From Deltaproteobacteria bacterium (GTDB lineage: Bacteria > Desulfobacterota > Binatia > Binatales > Binataceae): a stretch of 64,000 nt of DNA. The stretch is from positions 1-64,000 of the forward strand of contig JAKBMB010000004.1 of NCBI GenBank assembly GCA_021831785.1. The letters are read 5' to 3'. This document shows positions 1-8,426 of this stretch, one piece after another (within the stretch, counting starts at the first letter, position 1; each line of letters begins with the position of its first letter). The translations under genes were made by a program, and so were the position numbers. The notes beneath the pieces were generated by a model. That model saw only the letters and a list, made by a program, of their open reading frames with translations, searched no databases and had not been told where the DNA came from.

Positions 1-1207
1 ACAGCGCCATCGCCGCAAACGCCCCTATGATAGTCACCGGCACCGTCGTCGCGGGCACCAGAATCGCCCGAAAGTTCTGCAAAAACAGCATGATCACAAC
101 CAACACCAGCACCCCTGCCTCGATGAGGGCCTCATAGACGCCGTGAATCGAGTCTCTGATAAAGACCGAAGTATCGAGCAGCGACGTGTATTTGAGCCCG
201 TGCGGAAACTTGCGGCCCATCTGCGTCATCAGGTCGCCGACCTCGCGTGCGACTCTGAGCGCGTTGGCGCCCGGAAGGGTGTAGACGTTGATCTGCGCCG
301 CCTTGTGTCCGTTGAGACCGGAAAAAGTTGTGAATGCCTGCTGGCTTAGTTCGACCCGGGCGATATCTTTAAGCCGCACGAGGGCCGCGGTCGGCGCGCT
401 CTCGACGGTCTGCTGGGTCTGCGCCGCCAGGCTTTGCGGCGGCTTGCTCTTCACGATGATGTCTTCGAACTGGCGCGGGTCAGACAGGCGGCCGAGCGTG
501 TTCACCGTGAACTGAAAGAGCTGGCTCGACGGCACCGGCGGCCCGCCAAGCTGGCCTGCCGCAACCTGAATATTCTGGTTCTTTATTGCGTCTTGAACGT
601 CGAGCACGGTCAGCCCGTATGCTTTAAGCTTCATCGGGTCCAGCCAGACGCGCATACTGTAAGGTCCGGCGCCAAGCACCGTGACCTGGCCAACGCCCGG
701 CAGACGAGAGATCGGGGCTTGCAGGTTGATTATCGCGTAGTTGCTCAAGAAGGTTTCGCTGAACCGGTCGTCATCGGAATAAAGGCTACCGATCAGCAGT
801 ACATTGGTGCTGACCTTCTGGACGCGAACGCCCTGGGTCTGAACCTGGTCCGGCAGCTGCGCGAGCGCTCCGTTGACCCCGTTCTGGACCAGCGCCACCG
901 CCGCATCGAGATCGGTGCCGACGGCAAAGGTGATCGTCAGCGTGTAGCTGCCGTCGCTGCCGCTGGTTGACTGCATATAAAGAGAATTCTCGACACCGTT
1001 GACACTTTGCTCAATCGGGATGCCGACGGTGGTCGCCACCGTCTCGGCACTGGCGCCGGGATAGCTGGCGTTCACCTGGATCGTGGGCGGCACGATCTGC
1101 GGATACTGCGCGACCGGCAGGTTGTATAGGCATACGACCCCGAGCAGCACCGTGACGATCGCGATTACGTTGGCGAAGATCGGCCGCTCGATGAAAAACC
1201 TGGACAT
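1..1207 (-). CDS. RND multidrug efflux inner-membrane pump, HAE1 family (partial, C-terminus outside window)
   Basis: The first ~402 residues of an AcrB/MexB-like proton-driven drug antiporter are encoded, reading off the left edge. The start ATG (1207-1205) gives MSRFFIERPIFANVIAIV, the classic first transmembrane helix of HAE1 pumps, followed by the PN1/PC1 porter motif with VNASYPGASAETVAT and IEQSVNGVENSLYM. The last visible residues include LFLQNFRAILVPATTVPV, the loop into TM3, so the TM4 Asp pair is just beyond the window. It lies 14 bases downstream of the adaptor gene, so one operon with the adaptor and outer-membrane channel is expected. Substrate cannot be read from the sequence. 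It is not in the heavy-metal subfamily, unlike the pump at 33831. Confidence 0.95.
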   Translation of the reverse strand, partial: MSRFFIERPIFANVIAIVTVLLGVVCLYNLPVAQYPQIVPPTIQVNASYPGASAETVATTVGIPIEQSVNGVENSLYMQSTSGSDGSYTLTITFAVGTDLDAAVALVQNGVNGALAQLPDQVQTQGVRVQKVSTNVLLIGSLYSDDDRFSETFLSNYAIINLQAPISRLPGVGQVTVLGAGPYSMRVWLDPMKLKAYGLTVLDVQDAIKNQNIQVAAGQLGGPPVPSSQLFQFTVNTLGRLSDPRQFEDIIVKSKPPQSLAAQTQQTVESAPTAALVRLKDIARVELSQQAFTTFSGLNGHKAAQINVYTLPGANALRVAREVGDLMTQMGRKFPHGLKYTSLLDTSVFIRDSIHGVYEALIEAGVLVLVVIMLFLQNFRAILVPATTVPVTIIGAFAAMAL

Positions 1208-1221
1208 CCTAACTCGGCCCG

Positions 1222-2466
1222 CTATCGGGCGGCCTGCTGAAATTGAGCCGGCGGAGGCTTGAGCTTGATACGATGGGGATTCACCTGGCGGCCCGGAATC
1301 GCTTGCAGCAGCCCCTCCACGATTATCGACTCGTTCCCGGTCAACCCTTTGTCGATCACGAGCATTTCGCCGACCTGGATGCCGGTCTTGACCGCTCTGC
1401 GCTCGACAACATTTTTATCATTGGCGACCAGCACGTATTCGCCCTGCTGGTCGAAACTCACCGCTTCGCCGGGAACCATCAAGGCGCTGCGTGATTCCGG
1501 GGACGGCACCCGCACTCGCACGACGAGACCCGGCAGCACGCTCATGTCATGATTCGGGAAGATTCCGCGGGCCTGCAGCGTGCCGGTGGTCGGGGCGACG
1601 CTGATCGCGGCGAAGTCAACGCGCCCCTCGTGCGGGTATGTGTCCTCGTTCAGCAGACCGAAATAGGCCGGAATTTTGCGTTGCGACGGTAGCGTCGCGG
1701 CGGGCGTTTTCCACCGCGCCATAATCCTTAGCAACTCGCGCTCGCTGATAGTGAAGTAAACGTAAATCGGATCGATATGGTCGATCTCGGCCAGCGGGGT
1801 TTGCTTGCCCAGTGACCCAACCAGGTTGCCTGGGTACACCAGATGTCTGCCGATTCGGCCGTCGAACGGGGCCCGGACTTCGGTGTAGCTGAGATTTAGC
1901 TTGGCGATCTTTAGCTGGGCCTGCGCCGCCGCCAGTTCGGCCCGCGCTGCATCGCGCTCGTATCGCCAGTGATCGACCGTGGTCTGTGCGGCGGCGTGCT
2001 TTTTTTCGAGCGCGCCGTAGCGGACAAGCTCGGTTTCCGCATACCACAGTGCCGCCTGTTGCCTCCGAACCTGAGCCTGCGCCTTCTCGAGTTGTGCAAT
2101 GTATTGATCCTGCTGGATCGTAAACAGCAGTGCGTTCTTCCTGACGAACGAGCCGTCGGTAAAATGAATTTTTTCGAGATAACCTTCGACGCGGGCCACC
2201 AGCGTCACTGCGGCGGTCGCAACCGTATTGCCGGTGAAGTCGATATAGTCGGTCACCGGGCCGATAGCCGGCTGCGCAACCGTCACGATCGGTGGCGCTG
2301 CGGCTTGCTCCCCCGTGCCGCTGTTACATCCCGCCGCGAGCGCGAGCAATGCGGCCATGAAGACGCGCGCCGTGAGATGCGCGGCGAGCGCCGCCGGCTC
2401 TCGCTTTACTCTGCGGGTCCGTATCTTCGCGCTCAGTGCCCTATCAAGTCGCGATGATGCCGGCAT
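1222..2466 (-). CDS. RND efflux periplasmic adaptor (HlyD/AcrA family), probable lipoprotein
   Basis: Membrane-fusion protein bridging the pump at 1-1207 and the outer-membrane channel at 2469. It has a barrel-sandwich (lipoyl-like) half with YLEKIHFTDGSFVRKNALLF, an alpha-hairpin around residues 105-185, the returning half with YTEVRAPFDGRIGRHLV, and beta-barrel and membrane-proximal domains to the C-terminus. The 414-residue length is a little long for the family because of a charged N-terminal stretch. An internal ATG at 2358 would start MAALLALAAGC, a good lipobox with Cys at residue 47 of the longer form, so the true start may be there. The longer start lies 2 bases after the upstream stop, which fits translational coupling. 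Confidence 0.93.
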   Translation of the reverse strand: MPASSRLDRALSAKIRTRRVKREPAALAAHLTARVFMAALLALAAGCNSGTGEQAAAPPIVTVAQPAIGPVTDYIDFTGNTVATAAVTLVARVEGYLEKIHFTDGSFVRKNALLFTIQQDQYIAQLEKAQAQVRRQQAALWYAETELVRYGALEKKHAAAQTTVDHWRYERDAARAELAAAQAQLKIAKLNLSYTEVRAPFDGRIGRHLVYPGNLVGSLGKQTPLAEIDHIDPIYVYFTISERELLRIMARWKTPAATLPSQRKIPAYFGLLNEDTYPHEGRVDFAAISVAPTTGTLQARGIFPNHDMSVLPGLVVRVRVPSPESRSALMVPGEAVSFDQQGEYVLVANDKNVVERRAVKTGIQVGEMLVIDKGLTGNESIIVEGLLQAIPGRQVNPHRIKLKPPPAQFQQAAR

Positions 2467-2468
2467 GC

Positions 2469-4058
2469 TTAGTATTCAGGCGGTCTGACAAGAGGGCCGA
2501 CGTCGCTAGGAGACGGCAGCCCAGGCGCTTGAGGTCGCAATAGTTCGGGCGACAGCATCTCTCCCCAGTTGACACGGGCTGCCATCGCGCGGCGCGTCGG
2601 AGCCGGCACGAAATCGTTGCCCTCGCGGATTTGCCATCCGCCGCCCAGCGCGCGATAAGTGGCGATCAGCCCGAGCGGTACGGTGCCCATCGCCATCACG
2701 AGACTGTTCTGGGCCTGGTAAAGGTTTTCCTCCGCGGTGAGCACCGTGGTGAAGTCCACCGTTCCTTCCTCGTACTGTAGGATCGCGATCGTGAGCGCGG
2801 CCTTCGCGCCTTCGACGCTCGTGTTGAGCGCCCGCACGGCCTTGCGCGATTCGATGAATTGCGAGACTCCGTTCTCGACTTCCTGCTGGGCCTTGAGCAC
2901 TACGTTCTGGTAGTTCACCAGGAACTCCTGGAATCGCGCGTCCTGGTAGCGCACGTTGTTGGTGATCTGCCCATAGTTCAAGATGTTCCACTGCACGCCC
3001 GGCCCGACGCCGTACATGAAGGTGTCCGTGCTGAAAAGCCGACCCAGTCCGCCCGCGCTGCTCGTGATGGTGGTCGCGAAGGTGCCGATGTTCCCGGTCA
3101 GACTGAAGATTGGAAACAGGTCCGCTTTGGCGAAACCGATCTGCGCGCATTGAGCCGCAGCCTGCAGTTCCGCGCGCCGCACATCAGGACGCCCGCGCAG
3201 CAAATCAGCCGGAATCCCGACCACGATTCGCTCCGGCGCGCCGGGAATACCCGAGGCTCCCGTCAACAACTCATCGATCCCACCCGGCGGCTCCCCAAGC
3301 AGAACGCTGAGCGCGTTCTTGCTTTGTTGCAGTTGAAAGGTGAGTTGCGGAATCGCCGCTTCGGTTGCGCCCAAGACGTTAGTTGCCTGATCGGGATCGA
3401 GCTCAGTAACCGCGCCGCCTTCGAACCTGGTCTTCGCGATGCGCAGCGCTTCACGCTGACGTTCTACATTTTGCCGCGCGATTTTCAGTTGCTCTTCAAG
3501 CGTGCGGATCTGCACGTACGTGCTCGCAACATCGGCAGTGAGCGTCACCAAAACGTCGTCAAAGTCTGCCACCGAGGCGAGATAGACGTCATCCGCCGAC
3601 TCGATTCCACGGCGCAGTTTTCCCCATACGTCGAGCTCCCACGCCGTCTGCGCTTCAAACGTCGTCCCCCAGAAGGTGTTGTTGACCAGCTTATACGGCA
3701 CCGAGAACGGGATTCGGTTGTAGTTCAGCCCGGCACCGACCTGCTGTTGTTGTGGGTAGAACTCCCCGATAGCGATACCCAGTTGCGCGCGCGCCTCGAG
3801 CACCCGCACCCCGGCCGCGAGCAGCGTGAGATTCCCACGGTACGCTATGCCGACCAGTTCGGTCAAAACCGGATCGTTGAAGACGGCCCACCAATCTCGA
3901 TACTCGACCCGTTTGGTTGCCACGGCGGGATCGGTCGCTTCAATCCAGCGCGCCCCCACCTTCGCCGCGGGCTGGTGAAAGTCCGGCCCCAGCATGCAGC
4001 CTGGAAGCAACCACGCTAGGGACGCGATCAGACCCGGCAGTTTCCGCATTAGCTCCAT
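2469..4058 (-). CDS. Outer-membrane efflux lipoprotein, NodT/OprM (TolC superfamily)
   Basis: Trimeric outer-membrane channel subunit of the same RND pump. The N-terminus carries a signal peptide ending in LLPGC, a lipobox with the Cys near residue 20, then the family hallmark GPDFHQPA. Two OEP repeats follow, with the conserved segments AWELDVWGKLRRGIES, LTADVASTYVQIR, LLRGRPDVRRAE and VQWNILNYGQI. At about 529 residues it is longer than OprM because of a C-terminal tail of ~50 residues after YRALGGGW. The start used is ATG 4058; a TTG at 4061 and an ATG at 4049 are alternatives. It is the first gene of the operon. Confidence 0.94.
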   Translation of the reverse strand: MELMRKLPGLIASLAWLLPGCMLGPDFHQPAAKVGARWIEATDPAVATKRVEYRDWWAVFNDPVLTELVGIAYRGNLTLLAAGVRVLEARAQLGIAIGEFYPQQQQVGAGLNYNRIPFSVPYKLVNNTFWGTTFEAQTAWELDVWGKLRRGIESADDVYLASVADFDDVLVTLTADVASTYVQIRTLEEQLKIARQNVERQREALRIAKTRFEGGAVTELDPDQATNVLGATEAAIPQLTFQLQQSKNALSVLLGEPPGGIDELLTGASGIPGAPERIVVGIPADLLRGRPDVRRAELQAAAQCAQIGFAKADLFPIFSLTGNIGTFATTITSSAGGLGRLFSTDTFMYGVGPGVQWNILNYGQITNNVRYQDARFQEFLVNYQNVVLKAQQEVENGVSQFIESRKAVRALNTSVEGAKAALTIAILQYEEGTVDFTTVLTAEENLYQAQNSLVMAMGTVPLGLIATYRALGGGWQIREGNDFVPAPTRRAMAARVNWGEMLSPELLRPQAPGLPSPSDVGPLVRPPEY

Positions 4059-4382
4059 CAAATTGTTTTTGGAAGTTAGCTTGTCCGAAGCGCGACTTCA
4101 ACATTATGGCCTGAAGTATACGATGCCTGGGACACAAACTTGAGTTGCGGCCCAAGGCGACGCCGCCGTCTGACCTTTTGACAAATAAAGACCGCCGCGT
4201 ATTATGCGCCGGGGCGCGCAGCGCACAATCTGTTGCACGATCCCTGCAAGTCCTGCACAGCGCGGCGACCGGCCCGATAGGGTGGCGGAGGCCGGACCCC
4301 GTCGCGCCAATACGTCGTGGAATCAGCAGAGCGACAAGCGCGGCTTTCCCTCTGGGGCTCCCCCTTGCTCCCCGGGCGGCCG
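4059..4382. other. Intergenic region between the RND operon and the phosphatase gene
   Basis: Holds no convincing ORF. It contains a strong plus-strand sigma-70-like promoter (4178-4205) with no plus-strand gene after it, a 6-base inverted repeat CCGGCC...GGCCGG about 65-90 bases downstream, and the upstream region of the minus-strand RND operon, where TATACT and CATAAT hexamers occur but without a good -35. Confidence 0.5.
4178..4205 (+). promoter_or_regulatory. Strong sigma-70-like promoter with no obvious gene
   Basis: TTGACA (4178-4183) and TATTAT (4200-4205) are separated by 16 bases. The -35 is perfect and the -10 matches 5 of 6, which is unlikely by chance in this GC-rich background. 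Transcription would run right from about 4212 through the gap and antisense into the 3' end of the phosphatase gene. A small RNA is the likely product; I recognise no family. Confidence 0.55.
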
Positions 4383-5072
4383 CTACGTAGAAAACGGCGA
4401 GACGAATGCCCGCCCTACGTTGTCAGCGGCGAGCAAGTTGAGAAACTTGATTTCGGCGAAATCCCCGCTCGCCTCGACCGCGGAGAAGCTCACGTTGTCA
4501 ACCCGGATGCGGTGGAAATATTCGAGACCGAGCTTCATAAAGCGGCATAGCACCGTGCGAATGATATCGCCGTGAGATACGAACAGCAGGCGGCGCCCCG
4601 GATACTGCTCCAGCGCGCGGTTCACCGCCTGACAACCCCGCGCCTGCACGTCGCCGATGGTCTCGCCGCCCGGCGTGGGACGCGCCAGCGGGTCCTGCCG
4701 ATAGCGAACGTAGTCCTCATCGCGAATGAGCTCCTGGTAGACCATTCCTTCCCATTTGCCGTAGCGCACCTCTTCGAGTTGCGGCTCGTCAATGATCTCG
4801 ATGTCGCCGAGACCGGCGGCGATTATTTCGGCGGTCTGACGAGCGCGCCGCAGAGGACTGGTCAAGATAAGGTCGGGCTTAAGCTGTCTGGCGAGCGGCA
4901 CGGCCGCCTTCACCTGGGCGACGCCGCGCTCGTCGAGCTCAACCGGCTGGCGCCCCATCACCCGGCCTTCGCGGTTCCACGCGGTCTCGCCGTGTCGAGT
5001 GAAAATAAGCACGCCGCGATCGCGATTCGCCTTGCGCAACTGCTGCGCCACGTAGAAGGGTCCTAGAGCCAT
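4383..5072 (-). CDS. Histidine phosphatase (phosphoglycerate mutase/CobC-like superfamily)
   Basis: 229-residue member of the histidine phosphatase superfamily. The catalytic motif is FTRHGETAWN (phosphorylated His27), followed by SPLRRARQTAE with a phosphate-binding Arg, EEVRYGKWEG with the acid/base Glu region, and FVSHGDIIR with the second His. About 20 extra residues precede the core. The superfamily includes cofactor-dependent phosphoglycerate mutases, broad phosphatases and alpha-ribazole phosphatase (CobC). With ThiC-like and MoeB genes nearby a cofactor-pathway phosphatase is possible, but specificity cannot be assigned. The C-terminal tail after FLNLLAADN is unlike the family and may have been overwritten by the adjoining intergenic DNA. 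Confidence 0.85.
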   Translation of the reverse strand: MALGPFYVAQQLRKANRDRGVLIFTRHGETAWNREGRVMGRQPVELDERGVAQVKAAVPLARQLKPDLILTSPLRRARQTAEIIAAGLGDIEIIDEPQLEEVRYGKWEGMVYQELIRDEDYVRYRQDPLARPTPGGETIGDVQARGCQAVNRALEQYPGRRLLFVSHGDIIRTVLCRFMKLGLEYFHRIRVDNVSFSAVEASGDFAEIKFLNLLAADNVGRAFVSPFST

Positions 5073-5197
5073 GCTTGTTCGTCGCGCCTGGCAGTCGTCG
5101 GCCGCGCCTCCTCGCCAAAGGTCTGCGTCGCCGAGTGCGGCCGGGCGCGCGCGCAGTAGCGCGGCCGTCCGTCTATAAGCTCAAGACTTGAGGACCA

Positions 5198-6424
5198 TCA
5201 CTCGGTCGATGACACGCCGGCGGCCGAACCCTCCGCGGTGCCGTTGGCGCCAAAGCTCACGCTCGCGCAAAAGGCCTCGTAATCGATCAACTCGGTCTGG
5301 GTCGGGTGGTCGCCGCACACCGGGCATTTCGGGTCCCGCCTTAGGCGCAGCACGCGCACGAAGTCGCGGTCAGCAAGCGTGTTGAAGTAGACCATCGAGC
5401 CGATGAGCGGTTTGCCCACGCCTAGGATAAGCTTGATCGCCTCGAGCGCCTCGATCGAGCCGATAAGGCCCGGCAGGACCCCCAACACGCCCGCTTCGGC
5501 GCAAGACGGCGCCATCCCAGCCGGCGGCGGCTCGGGATAAAGGCAGCGATAGCACGGCCCGCCGCGGGCAGGATCAAACACCGTGGCATTGCCTTCGAAC
5601 TGAAAAATAGCGCCGTCAGCCAGAGGCTTTTTCGCGAATACGCAGGCGTCGTTCACCAGGTAGCGCGTGGGGAAGTTGTCGCTGCAGTTGATGACCACGT
5701 CATAGCCCGCGATTATCCCCATGATGTTCTCGGAGGTCAAGCGCGTATCATGACGCGCGACATTGACCCCCGGGTTGATCGCATTAATCGCCTTTTGCGC
5801 CGACTCGGTTTTCAGCATCCCTATCCGATCCGTAGCGTGAATGATCTGGCGCTGCAGATTGGACAGGTCTACCACGTCGAAGTCAACCAAACCGATCGTG
5901 CCCACGCCCGCGGCGGCCAGGTACAAACCCGCGGGAGACCCGAGCGCGCCGGCGCCGATCAGAAGGACCTTCGCGTCAAGCAGCTTGGCTTGGCCCTTTT
6001 CGCCCACCTCGGGTATCAGGAAATGGCGCGAATAGCGCGCTAGTTCGTCTTCCGTGAACTGGCGGTCGGCGACCCAGGGAAGGCCATTGTTCTTCCAGGC
6101 ATTAAATCCGCCAGCCATGTTGTAGACGTTCTCATAGCCCATCTCGCGCAGCGCGCGCCCGGCGAGCAGCGAGCGCAGGCCCATCGCGCAATGCACAATA
6201 ACCGGGCGGCGGCGGTCGGGAATTTTTTCCTCGACGCGCAGTTCGAGGAATCCGCGCGGGATGCTGACAGCTTGCGCCAGATGGCCTTGGCGCCACTCCT
6301 CGCTCTCGCGCACGTCGACCACCACGGCCTGCGGATCCTGTAGCATCTCTCGCGCTTGCTCTACGGTGATTTCCTTAACCTGGGCGCGAGCTTCGTCAAG
6401 GATGCCTTTAACGGTTTTAGCCAT
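5198..6424 (-). CDS. Rhodanese-MoeB/ThiF fusion: sulfur-carrier adenylyltransferase/sulfurtransferase
   Basis: Two-domain protein of 408 residues. Residues ~17-115 are a rhodanese domain with active-site loop HCAMGLRS (persulfide Cys79). Residues ~125-395 are an E1-like ThiF/MoeB domain with the nucleotide loop GAGALGSPAG (158-167), DFDVVDLSNLQRQ, and zinc pairs CYRC (291/294) and CPVC (367/370). CAEAGVLG carries a conserved Cys (308). The domain would adenylate the C-terminal Gly-Gly of a ThiS/MoaD-like carrier and the rhodanese would supply sulfur. The order is reversed relative to MoeZ/MOCS3, where rhodanese is C-terminal. It lies upstream of the phosphatase gene and downstream of bcp and thiC, which suggests thiamine sulfur transfer, but no ThiS is in view. 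Confidence 0.9.
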   Translation of the reverse strand: MAKTVKGILDEARAQVKEITVEQAREMLQDPQAVVVDVRESEEWRQGHLAQAVSIPRGFLELRVEEKIPDRRRPVIVHCAMGLRSLLAGRALREMGYENVYNMAGGFNAWKNNGLPWVADRQFTEDELARYSRHFLIPEVGEKGQAKLLDAKVLLIGAGALGSPAGLYLAAAGVGTIGLVDFDVVDLSNLQRQIIHATDRIGMLKTESAQKAINAINPGVNVARHDTRLTSENIMGIIAGYDVVINCSDNFPTRYLVNDACVFAKKPLADGAIFQFEGNATVFDPARGGPCYRCLYPEPPPAGMAPSCAEAGVLGVLPGLIGSIEALEAIKLILGVGKPLIGSMVYFNTLADRDFVRVLRLRRDPKCPVCGDHPTQTELIDYEAFCASVSFGANGTAEGSAAGVSSTE

Positions 6425-6496
6425 TTGCCTTATTCCTCAGCTTTGACTCGAAAACCGGATTACTTCAACCTCCCGCGCGCCGTCGCCTTGCCCGGC

Positions 6497-6982
6497 TTAT
6501 CCGCCGAGCATGCGATGTGACTCGATCATCGAGCGGACGAAATCGAGCACCTGCTGGGCGTGCCCGCGCGGGTTGACTTCGCGCAACGCGCGCCGCACAC
6601 GAAGCTCGCGGTCGAGCACGAAAGTCGCCCGCGCCACGCGACCGCCGCTCCATACCGCGAAGGCCTGAGCCAGTTCGCCTTGAGGATCGGATAACAGCCG
6701 GAAGGTCAGCCGGTGCTTGGATGCGAACTGGCGGTGCGAAGCGACCGAATCCGGGCTGACGCCGAACAATTCGCAGTCGAAGGCGCGAAACTGCCCCTCG
6801 AGAGCGGCGAACTCTTTGCTCTCCAGAGTACATCCCGGCGTGTCGTCTCGCGGGTAAAAGTACAGCACCACGTTGCGCCCGCGCGCCTGCTCCAGGCGCG
6901 TTTTGCAGCCGTCCTGGTCTTGCAGCTCGATCGACAACGCGGGCGCCGGCTCGCCGATTCGCACCTCGTTGCTAACCGACAT
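6497..6982 (-). CDS. bcp: Peroxiredoxin, Bcp/PrxQ family
   Basis: 161-residue thiol peroxidase reducing H2O2 and organic hydroperoxides. The peroxidatic Cys51 is in YPRDDTPGCTLESKEF, with the conserved Thr and Pro around it; FGVSPDS and FRLLSDPQG are further PrxQ motifs. The resolving Cys usually found five residues after the peroxidatic one is absent (Lys56 is there instead), so this is a one-Cys or distantly resolved form; other Cys residues are at 26 and 69. The start overlaps the 3' end of thiC by 11 bases, so it is translated from the thiC transcript. Confidence 0.92.
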   Translation of the reverse strand: MSVSNEVRIGEPAPALSIELQDQDGCKTRLEQARGRNVVLYFYPRDDTPGCTLESKEFAALEGQFRAFDCELFGVSPDSVASHRQFASKHRLTFRLLSDPQGELAQAFAVWSGGRVARATFVLDRELRVRRALREVNPRGHAQQVLDFVRSMIESHRMLGG

Positions 6983-8279
6983 GGGCCGCGGCCTGCTCGG
7001 CTTCCCGCTTAAGGGCGAATTTTATCGACGCGTTGTCCAGGTTGATGGAGCAAAGGGCCCCGCACATGCTGCACACGTTCGACCCCGCCCCTTCGCTTTC
7101 TTCCTTGTAGCGGCGCGCCTTGTCCGGGTCCATCGCCAGGGCGTACATGCCCTGCCAATTGAGCGCCTTGCGATAGCGCGACATCTGGTCGTTCCACAGC
7201 TTGGCCGCGCGCACGCCCTTGACCAGGTCGCCGGAGTGAGCGGCGATGCGCGTCGCAATCAAGCCCTCGCGCACATCGTCCACGTCGGGAAGCCGAAGAT
7301 GTTCCGCCGGCGTGATATAGCAAAGAAAGTCGGTGCCCGCGGCGGAGGAGATGGCGCCTCCGATGGCCCCGGTGATGTGATCGTAACCGGGCGCGACGTC
7401 GCAAGTGAGCGGCCCGAGCACGTAGAACGGCGCTCCGCCGCACAGCCGCTTTTCGAGTCGGACGTTGGCTTCGATCTGGTCCAGCGGCACATGGCCGGGC
7501 CCTTCGATCATGGCTTGCACGCCAAGCTCGCGCGCGCGCTGGGCCAACTCGCCCAGAACCAGCAGCTCTGCGATCTGACCGCGGTCGGTGGCATCGCCGG
7601 TGGCCCCGGGCCTCAGCCCGTCGCCCAGCGAGACCGTCACGTCGTGGCGGCGCAAAATTTCGCATATCCGATCGAACTGCTCATACAGCGGGTTCTCGTT
7701 GCCGGTGCGCTCGATCCAGGCCGCCAGCAGCGCGCCGCCGCGCGAGACGATACCCTCGATCCGCTCGCACTGGCGCAGCCGGCGCACGGTCTCGCGCGTC
7801 ACCCCGCAGTGGAGGGTCATGTAATCAACGCCCTGGCGCGCCTGCCGCTCGATCACGTCGAACAGCTGCTCGGGCTCCATCTTGAGCACCGACCCTTCGG
7901 CCGCAACTTGGTAGATGGGCACCGTGCCGAGCATTATCGGACATCGTGATATGAGTTCCTCCCGGATGCGGTCGAGGTCGGTGCCGGTGGAAAGGTCCAT
8001 CACCGAATCCGCGCCGAACCTAACCGCGGTGTAAAGCTTTTCGATTTCCTCTTCGAGTAGCTGATGGAAATTGGAGGCCCCGATGTTCGCGTTGACCTTG
8101 GTCCTCAGCCCCTTCCCGATTCCGATCGCGCGAAACTCATGGTGCGCGTTGCGCGGGATAACCACTTCGCCCGTCGCAACCCGCTCTCGCACCTGCTGTG
8201 CGCTAAGCCCCTCGTCCTCGGCTACCTCGACCATTTGTGCCGTAACAATTCCTTCGCGTGCGCTCTCAAGTTGGGTCAT
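6972..8279 (-). CDS. thiC: Phosphomethylpyrimidine synthase ThiC (short form), or its paralogue BzaF
   Basis: Radical-SAM enzyme converting aminoimidazole ribotide to HMP-phosphate for thiamine. Short form of ~435 residues. Visible motifs: NANIGAS near the N-terminus, DLSTGTDL, DYMTLHCGVT, SRGG, SLGDGLRPG, EGPGHVPLDQIE and GPLTCDVAPGYDHI. The C-terminal cluster ligands are CSMCGALC, i.e. Cx2Cx3C rather than the Cx2Cx4C of long ThiC. ATG 8279 is preferred over the upstream TTG (8312) because GAGGTGG sits just upstream. BzaF, which makes 5-hydroxybenzimidazole for cobamides, is a close paralogue of similar length and cannot be excluded. I could not build a TPP riboswitch upstream. Confidence 0.9.
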   Translation of the reverse strand: MTQLESAREGIVTAQMVEVAEDEGLSAQQVRERVATGEVVIPRNAHHEFRAIGIGKGLRTKVNANIGASNFHQLLEEEIEKLYTAVRFGADSVMDLSTGTDLDRIREELISRCPIMLGTVPIYQVAAEGSVLKMEPEQLFDVIERQARQGVDYMTLHCGVTRETVRRLRQCERIEGIVSRGGALLAAWIERTGNENPLYEQFDRICEILRRHDVTVSLGDGLRPGATGDATDRGQIAELLVLGELAQRARELGVQAMIEGPGHVPLDQIEANVRLEKRLCGGAPFYVLGPLTCDVAPGYDHITGAIGGAISSAAGTDFLCYITPAEHLRLPDVDDVREGLIATRIAAHSGDLVKGVRAAKLWNDQMSRYRKALNWQGMYALAMDPDKARRYKEESEGAGSNVCSMCGALCSINLDNASIKFALKREAEQAAAHVG

Positions 8280-8426
8280 GGTCGGCCACCTCGTGCTCGA
8301 TACTGCGATCAACTGTAATAAGAACTAGCCGGTCCCTACGCCTCGGCTGATCCGCAAGGTTCCTGCTTTGCTTCGCCTGATGCCGGTGTCGAAATCCCCG
8401 TCTGGCGCCGGCCTTGCGGCGAAGCC

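Noticed and set aside
8280-8426. Possible TPP riboswitch upstream of thiC
   Set aside because: The minus strand has GAACCT, a small CGG/CCG stem and GCGTAGGGA like the 3' half of a THI element, but the essential CTGAGA and the GGGGTGC half are absent, so I did not call it. A covariance search would decide.
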